Of a DNA stretch of 64,000 bases, positions 27,444 through 36,551 are shown piece by piece. The notes under the pieces are model-generated. The model worked only from the letters and a program-made list of their open reading frames with translations. It did no database searches and was not told the origin of the DNA. The stretch is from Pseudomonas costantinii (GTDB lineage Bacteria > Pseudomonadota > Gammaproteobacteria > Pseudomonadales > Pseudomonadaceae), in the NCBI RefSeq assembly GCF_001870435.1, contig NZ_MDDR01000025.1:124001-188000 (forward strand), read 5' to 3'. The first letter of the stretch is position 1. Every line of letters begins with the position of its first letter. Made by a program: the position numbers and the translations under genes.

Positions 27444-28388
27444 TTATTCGCAGCGAGTCGGCCTGCGCAAAGCCAGGGCCTGGTCGAGCCACGTCAGCAC
27501 ATCCGCAATGACTTCATCGCGGTTGGTTTCGTTGAACACTTCATGTCGCGCCTGCGGGTAGATAGTCAATTGCAGGTTCTGGCAGCCGGCCTCACGCAGT
27601 GCATGGGCCAGGCTTTTGAGACGCTTGCCTTCGCTCACCGGATCACATTCGCCGCCCATTACCATTATCGGCAGGCCAGGGTTGATCTGGGCGAGATTGG
27701 ACGCTTTGCTGATTTGCTGCAAGCCGCCCAGCAGGTCGATCCACAGCTGGTTGGTGCAGCGGAAGCCGCAGAGCGGGTCATTGATGTATTTGTCGACCTC
27801 ATCCGGGTCACGGCTGAGCCAATCAAACGCCGTGCGATTGGGCTTGAACGCCTTGTTGAATGAGCCGAACGACAGGAACTCGATCAGCGCACTGCGCCCG
27901 CGCAGGCCTTGGCGCGCACGCTCAATACGCGCAATCACCCCGGCAGCGCGGTACAGCGCCACCGGCTGGAAGTTCGAGCCGCTGAGAATCGCTCCGCTCA
28001 AGCTAGCGCTGTGATGCAGCAGATAGGCCTGGGCGATATAGCTGCCCATGCTGTGGCCCAGCAGGATGATTGGCAGTCCTGGCTGTTGATGCGCAATGTG
28101 CTGGTTGAGGCTGGCCAGGTCGCCCACCACTTTGTTCCAGCCGTCCTGTTCTGCGTACAACCCCAAGGTGCCTTCGTCGGCAGTGCGGCCATGGCCACGC
28201 TGATCCGGCGCATACAGCCCGTAACCCGCCCCGCACAACGCTTCGGCCAGGCGCGCATAGCGACCACTGTGCTCGGCCATACCGTGGGACAGCATGATCA
28301 GTGCCTTGGCCGGGCCGTCCGGCAACCATTGATTGACGTACAGGCGGCTGCGGTCATTCGCGGTCAGCCAGAAGGTGCTGTGATTCAT
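27444..28388 (-). CDS. Alpha/beta hydrolase (monoacylglycerol lipase/lysophospholipase-like)
   Basis: Serine hydrolase of 314 aa. The nucleophile elbow is GHSMGS, with oxyanion strand MLSHGMAEHSGRY and DQRGHGRT, typical of monoglyceride lipase/lysophospholipase L2-type proteins. The catalytic Asp (GGECDPVS) and His (QARHEVFNE) are in place. No signal peptide, so cytosolic or membrane-associated. The start at 28388 follows AAAGGA. It lies upstream of phaJ and divergent from fadD2, so it probably feeds released fatty acids to the acyl-CoA ligases. Confidence 0.87.
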   Translation of the reverse strand: MNHSTFWLTANDRSRLYVNQWLPDGPAKALIMLSHGMAEHSGRYARLAEALCGAGYGLYAPDQRGHGRTADEGTLGLYAEQDGWNKVVGDLASLNQHIAHQQPGLPIILLGHSMGSYIAQAYLLHHSASLSGAILSGSNFQPVALYRAAGVIARIERARQGLRGRSALIEFLSFGSFNKAFKPNRTAFDWLSRDPDEVDKYINDPLCGFRCTNQLWIDLLGGLQQISKASNLAQINPGLPIMVMGGECDPVSEGKRLKSLAHALREAGCQNLQLTIYPQARHEVFNETNRDEVIADVLTWLDQALALRRPTRCE

Positions 28389-28587
28389 GGCGCTTCCTTT
28401 GCTCGGGGTCGTTGCAGTGTATAGCTCATCTGCCGGGGGCTGGGGTATCTGCCTACGCATCAGGGGCAAGATTCATACAATCAATGACACGGTTTGGCGT
28501 ATTTGCCTGTTTGGCCATAGCTGCTAACGTCCCCAAAGCTCCGCTTTTTATAGCGGCCGGATACATTCAGGTAAGAGGACAAGAATA

Positions 28588-30276
28588 ATGCAACCTGATT
28601 TCTGGAATGACAAACGCGCGGCGGGCGTTCCCAATGACATCGACCTGACCACCTACAAGTCGGTGATCGAGGTCTTCGAGCGCTCCTGCAAGGCTTTTGC
28701 CGACCGTCCGGCCTTCAGCAACATGGGCATTACCCTGACCTACGCCGAGCTTGAGCGCCAGAGTGCGGCGTTCGCCGGCTACCTGCAACAACACACCGAC
28801 CTCAAGCCCGGCGATCGCATTGCGGTACAGATGCCCAACGTGCTGCATTACCCGATTGCCGTATTCGGGGCCCTGCGTGCCGGGCTGATCGTGGTTAACA
28901 CCAACCCGTTGTACACGCCGCGCGAGATGCGCCACCAGTTCAAGGACGCCGGCGTGCGTGCGCTGGTCTACCTCAACCTGTTCGGTTCGCGGGTGCAGGA
29001 AGTGTGCACCGACACCGAGATCGACTACCTGATCGAAGCCAAGATGGGCGACTTCATGCCCGCCGCCAAGGGCTGGCTGATCAACACGGTGGTCGACAAG
29101 GTGAAGAAGATGGTCCCGGCCTACAACCTGCCACGGGCCGTGTCGTTCAAACGCGCCTTGCGCATGGGCGCGGGCCTGGGCGTGACCCGGCATCCCGTGA
29201 CCCTGGATGACATCGCCGTGCTGCAATACACCGGTGGCACCACCGGCCTGGCCAAGGGCGCGATGCTTACCCACGGCAACCTCGTCGCCAATATGCAGCA
29301 GGCGCGGGCGTGTATGTCCCAGGTCACTGACGACGGTCAGCCGCTGGTGCGAGAAGGGCAGGAGGTGATGATCGCGCCGTTGCCGCTGTACCACATCTAT
29401 GCGTTCACGGCGAACTGCATGTGCATGATGGTGACCGGCAACCACAACGTGCTGATCACCAATCCACGGGACATCGGCGGTTTTATCAAGGAACTGAAAA
29501 AGTGGCGGTTCTCCTGCCTGCTTGGGCTGAACACGCTGTTTGTGGCGCTGATGGACCACCCCGACTTCAAAACCCTGGACTTCTCCCACCTCAAGATCAC
29601 CAATTCCGGCGGCACCGCACTGGTCAAGGCCACGGCCGAGCGTTGGAAGGCGTTGACCGGTTGCTCCATCGGCGAAGGTTACGGGCTGACCGAAACCTCA
29701 CCGGTGGCCAGCACCAACCCCTATGGCAGCCAATCGCGGCTGGGCACCGTGGGCATTCCAGTGCCGGGCACCGCGATGAAAGTCATTGATGATGAGGGCC
29801 ACGAGTTGCCATTGGGCGAACGTGGTGAGTTGTGCATCAAGGGTCCGCAGGTGATGAAGGGCTACTGGCAGCAACCGGTCGCTACCGCCGAGACCTTGGA
29901 CGCCGAGGGCTGGTTGAAGACGGGGGACATTGCAGTGATCGACGCCGATGGGTTTGTACGCATTGTCGACCGCAAGAAGGATTTGATCATCGTCTCGGGT
30001 TTCAACGTGTACCCCAACGAGATCGAAGATGTGGTGATGGCGCACCCGGCGGTGGCTAACTGCGCGGTGATCGGCGTGCCGGATGAACGCACGGGGGAGG
30101 CGGTGAAGCTATTTGTCGTGGCGCGGGCGCAGGGCGTGAGCCTTGAGGAGTTGAAGACGTATTGCAAGACCAACTTCACCGGGTACAAGGTGCCCAAGCA
30201 TATTGTGTTGCGGGACTCGTTGCCGATGACGCCGGTGGGCAAGATTTTACGGCGTGAGCTGCGCGACATCGCCTGA
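28588..30276 (+). CDS. fadD2: Long-chain-fatty-acid-CoA ligase FadD2
   Basis: Acyl-CoA synthetase of 562 aa activating exogenous fatty acids at the inner membrane. ATP/AMP signatures: YTGGTTGLAKGAMLTHGNL, GYGLTETSP, and the FadD signature LKTGDIAVIDADGFVRIVDR; the C-terminal catalytic Lys region is PVGKILRRELR. Close paralogue of the next gene, with a 382-bp gap between. By order (hydrolase, fadD2, fadD1) it corresponds to PA3300. Confidence 0.93.
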   Translation: MQPDFWNDKRAAGVPNDIDLTTYKSVIEVFERSCKAFADRPAFSNMGITLTYAELERQSAAFAGYLQQHTDLKPGDRIAVQMPNVLHYPIAVFGALRAGLIVVNTNPLYTPREMRHQFKDAGVRALVYLNLFGSRVQEVCTDTEIDYLIEAKMGDFMPAAKGWLINTVVDKVKKMVPAYNLPRAVSFKRALRMGAGLGVTRHPVTLDDIAVLQYTGGTTGLAKGAMLTHGNLVANMQQARACMSQVTDDGQPLVREGQEVMIAPLPLYHIYAFTANCMCMMVTGNHNVLITNPRDIGGFIKELKKWRFSCLLGLNTLFVALMDHPDFKTLDFSHLKITNSGGTALVKATAERWKALTGCSIGEGYGLTETSPVASTNPYGSQSRLGTVGIPVPGTAMKVIDDEGHELPLGERGELCIKGPQVMKGYWQQPVATAETLDAEGWLKTGDIAVIDADGFVRIVDRKKDLIIVSGFNVYPNEIEDVVMAHPAVANCAVIGVPDERTGEAVKLFVVARAQGVSLEELKTYCKTNFTGYKVPKHIVLRDSLPMTPVGKILRRELRDIA

Positions 30277-30294
30277 TGTGAATCAGGCTCAAAA

Positions 30295-30387
30295 ATGTGG
30301 GAGCGGGCTTGCTCGCAAATGCGCTGGTTCAGTCACCAAATGTATCGACTGAGCCACCACATTCGCGAGCAAGCCCGCTCCCACATT
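30295..30387. repeat. Palindromic intergenic repeat, family C (fadD2-fadD1 gap)
   Basis: Arms ATGTGGGAGCGGGCTTGCTCGC (here split as ATGTGGGAGCGGG + CTTGCTCGC) and the inverse GCGAGCAAGCCCGCTCCCACAT around a 45-bp centre. Typical P. fluorescens REP doublet. The rest of the 382-bp gap (30388-30658) shows no ORF; it holds an imperfect hairpin near 30470-30500 (ACAGTCATG...CATGACTGT-like) and presumably the fadD1 promoter. Confidence 0.85.
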
Positions 30388-30658
30388 TTATTTATCGCTC
30401 TGTAAAGCCCATTCCAGAGCGTTTGCTTGGGTGATTTTATAGTTATTCCAAGTGTGACCAGATATTGTAGGACAGTCATGTTTATGACTGTGGGACCCTC
30501 TTTTGGCTCTAGGCGGCCCTTGGCAAAGCTGCTACTCTCGGCGCGCTTTGTGACTTCTCGGCCTGCTTGAAAGCGCCAGACTCACCTTAAAAAACATACA
30601 CCAATAATAATCGCATCAAATGCGATGATGAATTCGCGTCGCTGAGGAGTGGGCTTCC

Positions 30659-32350
30659 ATGAACGAAGACTTTTGGAAGGATAAGTACCCCGCCGGGATT
30701 GCTGCAGACATCAATCCAGACGAGTATCCGAATATTCAGGCGGTACTGAAACAGTCCTGCCAGCGCTTCGCCAACAAACCGGCTTTCAGCAACCTGGGCA
30801 AGACAATCACCTACGGTGAATTGTACGAATTGTCCGGTGCGTTCGCCGCGTATCTGCAACAACATACCGACTTGAAGCCCGGTGATCGAATCGCCGTGCA
30901 ACTGCCCAACGTCCTGCAATACCCGGTTGCAGTGTTCGGTGCTATCCGTGCCGGCCTGATCGTGGTCAACACCAACCCGCTGTACACCGCGCGGGAAATG
31001 GAACACCAATTCAATGATTCCGGGGCCAAGGCTCTGGTTTGCCTGGCCAACATGGCCCACTTGGCGGAAAAGGTCGTGCCCAAGACCGCCGTCAAGCACG
31101 TGATCGTCACCGAAGTTGCCGACCTGTTGCCGCCGCTCAAGCGCCTGCTGATCAACAGCGTCATCAAGTACGTGAAGAAAATGGTCCCGGCCTATCACTT
31201 GCCCCAGGCGATCAAGTTCAACGACGTGCTGGCCAAGGGGCACGGCCAACCGGTCAGCGATGCCAGCCCCGCCAGCAGCGACGTAGCGGTGCTGCAATAC
31301 ACCGGCGGCACCACCGGCGTGGCCAAGGGCGCGATGCTCACCCACCGCAACCTCGTCGCCAACATGCTGCAGTGCAAGGCCTTGATGGGCTCGAACCTCA
31401 ACGAAGGTTGCGAGATTCTGATCACGCCACTGCCGCTGTACCACATCTATGCGTTCACCTTTCATTGCATGGCGATGATGCTGATCGGCAACCACAACAT
31501 CCTGATCAGCAACCCGCGCGATTTGCCGGCGATGGTCAAGGAACTGTCGAAGTGGAAGTTCAGCGGCTTCGTTGGCCTGAACACCTTGTTCGTGGCGCTG
31601 TGCAACAACGAAGGTTTCCGCAAGCTGGATTTCTCCGCGCTGAAAGTCACCCTGTCGGGCGGCATGGCCCTGCAACTGGCGGCCGCCGAGCGTTGGAAAG
31701 CCGTGACCGGCTGTGGCATCTGCGAAGGTTACGGCATGACCGAAACCAGCCCGGTGGCCACTGTCAATCCGATCCAGCATGTCCAGATCGGCACTATCGG
31801 CATTCCCGTGCCATCGACCCTGTGCAAGGTCATCGCCGATGACGGCACCGAGTTGGCGTTGGGTGAAACCGGCGAGCTGTGCGTCAAGGGCCCGCAAGTG
31901 ATGAAGGGCTACTGGCAACGCGAAGACGCCACTGCCGAGATCCTCGACAGCGAAGGCTGGTTGAAGACCGGTGACATCGCGATCATCCAGCAAGATGGCT
32001 ACATGCGCATCGTCGATCGCAAGAAGGACATGATTCTGGTCTCCGGTTTCAACGTTTACCCCAATGAGCTGGAAGACGTGCTGGCGACCCTGCCGGGCGT
32101 ACTGCAATGTGCGGCCATCGGCGTGCCGGACGAAAAATCCGGAGAGCACATCAAGATCTTCATCGTGGTCAAGCCGGGGGCTACCCTGACCAAGGACCAA
32201 GTGATGGAACACATGCGTGCCAACGTCACCGGCTACAAGGTGCCCAAGGCCGTGGAGTTTCGTGATGCGTTGCCGACCACTAACGTGGGCAAGATCCTGC
32301 GCCGTGAGTTGCGCGATGAAGAACTGAAGAAGCTGGGCCTGAAAAAGTAA
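30659..32350 (+). CDS. fadD1: Long-chain-fatty-acid-CoA ligase FadD1
   Basis: Acyl-CoA synthetase of 563 aa, paralogue of FadD2 with the same signatures (YTGGTTGVAKGAMLTHRNL, GYGMTETSP, LKTGDIAIIQQDGYMRIVDR, NVGKILRRELR). It begins MNEDFWKDKYPAGIAADINP. In P. aeruginosa FadD1 prefers long and FadD2 shorter chains; assignment here is by order. It has its own upstream region and a terminator right after the stop. Confidence 0.95.
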   Translation: MNEDFWKDKYPAGIAADINPDEYPNIQAVLKQSCQRFANKPAFSNLGKTITYGELYELSGAFAAYLQQHTDLKPGDRIAVQLPNVLQYPVAVFGAIRAGLIVVNTNPLYTAREMEHQFNDSGAKALVCLANMAHLAEKVVPKTAVKHVIVTEVADLLPPLKRLLINSVIKYVKKMVPAYHLPQAIKFNDVLAKGHGQPVSDASPASSDVAVLQYTGGTTGVAKGAMLTHRNLVANMLQCKALMGSNLNEGCEILITPLPLYHIYAFTFHCMAMMLIGNHNILISNPRDLPAMVKELSKWKFSGFVGLNTLFVALCNNEGFRKLDFSALKVTLSGGMALQLAAAERWKAVTGCGICEGYGMTETSPVATVNPIQHVQIGTIGIPVPSTLCKVIADDGTELALGETGELCVKGPQVMKGYWQREDATAEILDSEGWLKTGDIAIIQQDGYMRIVDRKKDMILVSGFNVYPNELEDVLATLPGVLQCAAIGVPDEKSGEHIKIFIVVKPGATLTKDQVMEHMRANVTGYKVPKAVEFRDALPTTNVGKILRRELRDEELKKLGLKK

Positions 32351-32354
32351 CCCA

Positions 32355-32388
32355 ATAAAAAACCCCGCAATGCGGGGTTTTTTATTGT
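32355..32388 (+). terminator. Terminator of fadD1
   Basis: AATAAAAAACCCCGCA / TGCGGGGTTTTTTATT: perfect 7-bp GC stem with A and T runs, 5 bp after the fadD1 stop. It may also serve the convergent gene at 32424. Confidence 0.92.
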
Positions 32389-32423
32389 TGGATTGGAATG
32401 CAATCCAATGTGGGAGCGGGTTG

Positions 32424-32801
32424 TTACAGCGCGAACTGCGCGAAGCTCACGCCAGCCCCGGTTGGCCGCACATCCTTCAAAAACGAATCTTTGTCCGCGC
32501 TCAGCTCCAAGGTGATTTCCGGGCTGCGCTTGCCTGCATTGCGCACCACCAGTCCTTCGAGCTTTTCGCGCAGGAACACCGTCGGCACCTTCAGGTGCAG
32601 CAACTGGTCGGACTCGGCGTTGTGCATCAACAAGTGAATCCACTCGTACTGGCCCACGGAAATACGCCCCACCGGCAGGTCGAACCACCAGATGTTGCGT
32701 TTGCGGTCCAGGTCGGTGAAGTGGCAGTTGTTGACGCCGAGTACGGCACCGCCCAGTTCCTGGTTTCTGCGGGCGATGGCCTGTGCTTTATTGAGTTTCA
32801 T
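32424..32801 (-). CDS. Conserved hypothetical protein (125 aa)
   Basis: Cytosolic protein without a named domain that I recognise. The start at 32801 follows AGGAAGGTT. Conserved-looking features: VNNCHFTDLDRKRNIWWFDLP, YEWIHLLMHNA and LHLKVPTVFLREKLEGL, which suggest a small globular beta-rich fold. No signal peptide or TM helix. It is convergent with fadD1 across the shared terminator. Probably the counterpart of the gene next to fadD1 in P. aeruginosa; that is memory-based and unverified. Confidence 0.72.
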   Translation of the reverse strand: MKLNKAQAIARRNQELGGAVLGVNNCHFTDLDRKRNIWWFDLPVGRISVGQYEWIHLLMHNAESDQLLHLKVPTVFLREKLEGLVVRNAGKRSPEITLELSADKDSFLKDVRPTGAGVSFAQFAL

Positions 32802-33011
32802 AACCTTCCTACGGGATCTGTTATTCAGCGTTATAGCCTGAATGTGCCGGGCATTCTCGTGGGTTGGCCGCAAAACATAAAGCCAAACCTGCGTCGGCGA
32901 TTAAATGTGCGATGAAATGCCCCCTGAAAATAATTGAAACTCTGCCGAACCGCCCCGGGTCAATCTCTAGGTAATGACCAAAACCCTTGATTGTTCTTTC
33001 GGAGAAATACC

Positions 33012-33197
33012 ATGGGCAGCACAGCGGATAAGGCAAAAGGTTTGAAAGACGAAGTTGTCGGCAACATCAAGCAAGGCATCGGCAAAGTCACCGGCAACGA
33101 CAAGCTGCGCGTTGAAGGCGTGGTGCAGGAAAAGAAAGGCCAAGTCGAAAAAGCGATTGGCGACACCAAAGATGCGGTAAAAAAAGCGACCCAGTAG
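33012..33197 (+). CDS. CsbD-family stress protein
   Basis: Tiny hydrophilic protein (61 aa) of the CsbD family, induced in stationary phase or general stress in many bacteria; biochemical role unknown. [20 protein letters not shown], then [15 protein letters not shown] and a Lys/Glu-rich end, is the standard pattern. ATG at 33012 is preceded by CGGAGAAAT; an in-frame ATG at 32991 lacks a site. Own terminator follows. Confidence 0.92.
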   Translation: MGSTADKAKGLKDEVVGNIKQGIGKVTGNDKLRVEGVVQEKKGQVEKAIGDTKDAVKKATQ

Positions 33198-33219
33198 GCC
33201 TGTTATTGAACAGCCAAGC

Positions 33220-33244
33220 GGCCATCCACGGATGGCCGTTTTTA
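33220..33244 (+). terminator. Terminator of csbD-like gene
   Basis: GGCCATC / GATGGCC stem with a 4-nt CACG loop and GTTTTTAT tail, 23 bp after the stop. Confidence 0.85.
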
Positions 33245-33365
33245 TGTCATCTGCTGACGCTAAAGTTTCGAAATTGTTTCAAGGTCGCCAAATGAGCTAC
33301 CTTGATGTAGAAAACGGCCCCTGAGTCGCCCACGAACTCAACCTTTTGCGGCGAAAGGAGACGCT

Positions 33366-34316
33366 ATGATTTTTCCGGTACTACAAGGCCTCAAGTTGCA
33401 CAAAGTCCTGGTGCGCACCGTCACGGAGTTTCTCGATGACGAGATGCCCACCTACGCCTCGGCACTGGCCTACCAGATGCTGTTTTCCTTGTTTCCCTTT
33501 CTGCTGTTCCTCATCGCCCTGATCGGTTTTCTACACCTGCCGGACTTTTTCACCTGGCTGCGCATGCAATCGGAACTGGTGTTGCCGCCTCAGGCGTTGG
33601 ACCAGGTCAACCCCGTGATCGACCAGTTGCAACAATCCAAGGGTGGCTTGCTTTCGGTGGGTATCGTGATCGCGCTGTGGACCGCCTCTGCCGGCGTACG
33701 CCTGATGATGAGCGCGATGAATGCCGCCTACGACGTGGTAGAGGGGCGGCCAATCTGGAAGCGGTTTCCCCTTTCTGTGTTCTACACCATCGGTATCGCT
33801 GGCATGCTGCTGGCCGCTGCCGCGCTGATGGTGCTTGGCCCGCAGGTGATGGAGTGGCTCGCCGCGCAGATCGGCATGCAGGAATTCGTGGTCACGTTAT
33901 GGACCATCCTGCGCTGGCCGCTGATCGTGATTTTGCTGATGTTCTCCGTGGCCCTCATGTACTACGTGATGCCTGATGTGAAGCAGAAATTTCGCTTTAT
34001 CACCCCAGGCTCGGTGCTGGCCGTGGTGGTGTGGATCGTCGCTTCCCTGGGTTTTGGTTACTACGTCAAAACCTTTGCCGACTACAACGCCATGTATGGC
34101 AGTATCGGTGCGATCATCGTCCTGCTCCTGTACTTTTATATTTCAGCCGCCGTGCTGCTGCTCGGGGCGGAGATGAATGCGGTGATCGAGCACATGTCTG
34201 CCGAAGGCAAGAACCCTGGCGAAAAGGGTTTCGACCAGCACGCGACGGATGAAAAACAGCACGTCTCAGGCTTAGGCCGCGACCCCTCACTCAAGCCCAC
34301 TACTGATGAAGCCTGA
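33366..34316 (+). CDS. YihY/BrkB-family membrane protein
   Basis: Inner-membrane protein of 316 aa with six predicted helices (for example FSLFPFLLFLIALIGFL and VLLLYFYISAAVLLLGAEMN). The conserved start FLDDEMPTYASALAYQMLFS and the GLWTAS-like motif (IALWTASAGVRLMMSAMNAA) identify the YihY/UPF0761 family. It is often mis-named ribonuclease BN. Function unknown. The deformylase gene starts 3 bp after its stop, so the two are co-transcribed. Confidence 0.9.
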   Translation: MIFPVLQGLKLHKVLVRTVTEFLDDEMPTYASALAYQMLFSLFPFLLFLIALIGFLHLPDFFTWLRMQSELVLPPQALDQVNPVIDQLQQSKGGLLSVGIVIALWTASAGVRLMMSAMNAAYDVVEGRPIWKRFPLSVFYTIGIAGMLLAAAALMVLGPQVMEWLAAQIGMQEFVVTLWTILRWPLIVILLMFSVALMYYVMPDVKQKFRFITPGSVLAVVVWIVASLGFGYYVKTFADYNAMYGSIGAIIVLLLYFYISAAVLLLGAEMNAVIEHMSAEGKNPGEKGFDQHATDEKQHVSGLGRDPSLKPTTDEA

Positions 34317-34319
34317 TCG

Positions 34320-34859
34320 ATGATCCGTGAAATCCTGAAAATGGGCGACGAGCGCCTGCTGCGTATCGCGCCACCGGTTCCGCCGGAAATGTTCGACAGC
34401 CCTGAGCTGTGGCAACTGATCGACGACATGTTCCAGACCATGGAGCACGTGGGCGGTGTCGGCCTGGCCGCACCGCAAATTGGCGTCGACCTGCAACTGG
34501 TGATCTTTGGTTTCGAGGCCAGTGAACGTTACCCCGACGCGCCGCCGGTGCCGCAGACCATCCTGATCAACCCGCTGATCACGCCTCTGAGCCCGATAGT
34601 GGAAGAGGGTTACGAGGGTTGTCTTTCCGTGCCGGGCTTGCGCGGTGCTGTGAACCGTTACCAGCAGATTCGCTATGAAGGTTTCGACCCCAAGGGTGAG
34701 CCGATCGTACGCATCGCCGAAGGCTTCCATGCGCGGGTGGTGCAGCACGAGTGCGATCACCTGATTGGCCGGTTGTACCCGTCGCGGATTACCGACTTCA
34801 GCAAGTTCGGGTTTATTGAAGTGATGTTCCCCGATATGGACCCAACGGCTGACGAGTAA
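34320..34859 (+). CDS. def: Peptide deformylase (second paralogue)
   Basis: Fe(II) metalloenzyme removing the N-formyl group from nascent proteins; 179 aa. All three motifs are visible: [18 protein letters not shown] and QHECDH. It is not next to fmt, so it is probably the additional def copy seen in many pseudomonads rather than the housekeeping one. It follows the YihY gene immediately. Confidence 0.92.
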   Translation: MIREILKMGDERLLRIAPPVPPEMFDSPELWQLIDDMFQTMEHVGGVGLAAPQIGVDLQLVIFGFEASERYPDAPPVPQTILINPLITPLSPIVEEGYEGCLSVPGLRGAVNRYQQIRYEGFDPKGEPIVRIAEGFHARVVQHECDHLIGRLYPSRITDFSKFGFIEVMFPDMDPTADE

Positions 34860-34884
34860 CCCCTGACACACCCAAAACCTAAAC

Positions 34885-34912
34885 TGTGGGAGCAGGCAAG
34901 CCAGCTCCCACA
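34885..34912. repeat. Short family-C palindrome
   Basis: TGTGGGAGC-AGGCAAGCCA-GCTCCCACA, a single REP-type hairpin between the convergent deformylase and methyltransferase genes. Without a T-run it is not a classical terminator. Confidence 0.8.
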
Positions 34913-34933
34913 TTGGTTTCTACGTTCATCCGG

Positions 34934-35752
34934 TTATTTGCTGGGTTTAACAAACCGCAACGTCATCCGATCCGACTCACCAATCGCCACATACTTCGCC
35001 TTATCCTGCTCCCCCAACTTCAACGTCGGTGGCAACGTCCAGACGCCCGCGGGATAGTCCTTGGTGTCCTTTGGGTTGGCGTTGACCTCACTTTGTCCCG
35101 CCAGCTTGAACCCTGCATCGGTCGCCAGCTTCACCACCTGGGCCGTGGTCAGGTAACCACTGTCCTTGATGGCTGTCAGATCCGCTCCATCCTTGGCCCG
35201 GTGATCTTCCACGCCGAGCACACCGCCCGGTTTGAGCACCTTGTAGAACGCGCTGAATGTGGCCTGGGCGGTATCCGCCAATACCCAGTTATGCACATTG
35301 CGGAAGGTCAGCACGGCGTCGACCGAAGCGGGTTTGCCGAATACCGGGGCCTTGGGGTCAAACTCGACCACCTGAGCCTTGGCATAACGCGCAGGGTCGG
35401 CGGCGAATTTCTTTTTCAGGTTCTCTTCGGAGGTACGCGCGTAGGCGCTGCTGCTCGCTGCCTGCACGGCGGCAATGTAATGCCCATGCTCCTTGAGCAA
35501 CGGCGCCAGCAGTTCGCTGTACCAACCGCCTCCAGGGGTGATTTCAATCACACTCTGTTTGGCGCCCAAGCCAAAGAATTCCAACGTCTGCTGCGGGTGG
35601 CGATAGCCGTCGCGCGCGCTGTTGGCCGGGTCGCGCCAACTGCCGGTGAGCACGCTTGAGTATTGCTGGGCGGTAATCGGAGCATCGGCTGCCTGGCTCA
35701 AAGTCGGGGCGAGCAGGGCGGTAAGAGATAGGGCTGCAAGCGTCTTTTTCAT
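34934..35752 (-). CDS. Exported SAM-methyltransferase-like protein (COG4798 type)
   Basis: Protein of 272 aa with a methyltransferase-like Rossmann fold behind a Sec signal peptide (MKKTLAALSLTALLAPTLSQ then AAD). Motif I appears as VIEITPGGGWYSELLAPLL, motif II/III region as DAVLTFRNVHNW, and VLKPGGVLGVEDHRA is the strand-5 region. Location in the periplasm is odd because SAM is cytosolic. I chose 35752 as start because AGGA lies 7 bp upstream; 35758 is also possible. Function unknown. Confidence 0.8.
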   Translation of the reverse strand: MKKTLAALSLTALLAPTLSQAADAPITAQQYSSVLTGSWRDPANSARDGYRHPQQTLEFFGLGAKQSVIEITPGGGWYSELLAPLLKEHGHYIAAVQAASSSAYARTSEENLKKKFAADPARYAKAQVVEFDPKAPVFGKPASVDAVLTFRNVHNWVLADTAQATFSAFYKVLKPGGVLGVEDHRAKDGADLTAIKDSGYLTTAQVVKLATDAGFKLAGQSEVNANPKDTKDYPAGVWTLPPTLKLGEQDKAKYVAIGESDRMTLRFVKPSK

Positions 35753-35812
35753 GATCATCCTGTGAGAGGGCCACTGTGCCGCCGAGGCTAGCATGGGCCC
35801 TGCACTGGCCGA

Positions 35813-36250
35813 TCACACATTATCCGAGGTCGACCTCACCAAACGATCTAAGCCCATGGCGATCATCGGTTTGTTGCGCTTGTAGCGCACTAATCGTTCG
35901 CTGAGGGATTGAGGCAGCACCGTGTTCTGGGTGAAGCCCATGCGTTGATACAACCCTTCCAGGTCCGGATGGCACAACAACCAAACCGTGCCGTCCACTG
36001 ACGCCACCGCCTGAAGAATCAACCGCGCCGCCAGCCCTTTGCCGCGATAGGCCGGGTCCACAAACACCCCGGTCAACCACTGCCCACCGACCACTGGCGT
36101 CAGACACAGGCCGCCCACAATCTCGCCGTCTCGAGCCACCCACAAATGCCCGCCCTTGAGCGCCTTCATCGACGAATCATGGCTGCGGTAAAACTTGTTC
36201 AGCAGCGGCCACAGCGGCTCTGCCAGCAGATCGATGGTCAACTCGGGCAT
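35813..36250 (-). CDS. GNAT-family N-acetyltransferase
   Basis: Predicted acetyltransferase, 145 aa. The acetyl-CoA motif A is LTGVFVDPAYRGKGLAARLI, with the later GLYQRMGF strand of GNAT enzymes. Substrate unknown. It is a lone gene on the minus strand, 60 bp upstream-wise of the exported methyltransferase-like gene and divergent from the small Lys-rich gene. Confidence 0.85.
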   Translation of the reverse strand: MPELTIDLLAEPLWPLLNKFYRSHDSSMKALKGGHLWVARDGEIVGGLCLTPVVGGQWLTGVFVDPAYRGKGLAARLILQAVASVDGTVWLLCHPDLEGLYQRMGFTQNTVLPQSLSERLVRYKRNKPMIAMGLDRLVRSTSDNV

Positions 36251-36353
36251 GGTGTTCAGGCAACATAATCAAGGGGCGGGGATTATAAGCGCCTTCTGTA
36301 GCGCAATAGGTGTTATACCCAATGCTACATCCCCTTCACGTGGAGTACGCATC

Positions 36354-36470
36354 ATGTCCAAAGGTATGGATTCAAAGAAAGCCGCGAAGAAAAAACCGGC
36401 CAAGACCGCCGATGAAAAACGCGCCGAAAAGAAAGCCAAAAAATCCGACACCGGCTTGTTCGGCCATTAA
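36354..36470 (+). CDS. Very small Lys/Ala-rich basic protein (38 aa)
   Basis: ATG at 36354 has GGAG 9 bp upstream. The product is almost entirely Lys, Ala and Asp/Glu (DSKKAAKKKPAKTADEKRAE), ending SDTGLFGH. Histone-H1-like or ribosome-associated tails look similar, but I cannot assign a role. The upstream region (TTGTAG..., TGTTATACC) could hold a promoter. It is convergent with no gene and sits just before the desaturase cluster. Confidence 0.7.
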   Translation: MSKGMDSKKAAKKKPAKTADEKRAEKKAKKSDTGLFGH

Positions 36471-36483
36471 GTTCCAAGCTTAG

Positions 36484-36510
36484 AACCAAATGATCTGCAA
36501 GATTTTCCGG
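36484..36510 (+). promoter_or_regulatory. Conserved 27-bp upstream motif (desaturase copy)
   Basis: AACCAAATGATCTGCAAGAT then TTTCCGG lies just upstream of the desaturase gene. A near-identical block (one substitution and one deletion in the first 25 bases) lies at 39998-40024 upstream of the TonB-dependent receptor. I infer a shared promoter or operator, possibly recognised by the ECF sigma factor encoded at 38391. Confidence 0.5.
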
Positions 36511-36551
36511 CCTCAATGCACAGAGCAGGAAACACCTGCTCTGAGCTGCCG

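Noticed and set aside
30587-32212. 541-aa minus-strand ORF
   Set aside because: Antisense of fadD1 with no recognisable motif.
35833-35856. ACCAAACGATCT inside the GNAT gene, similar to the 27-bp motif
   Set aside because: Only 12 bases match, it is inside a coding region and the rest of the motif is missing.
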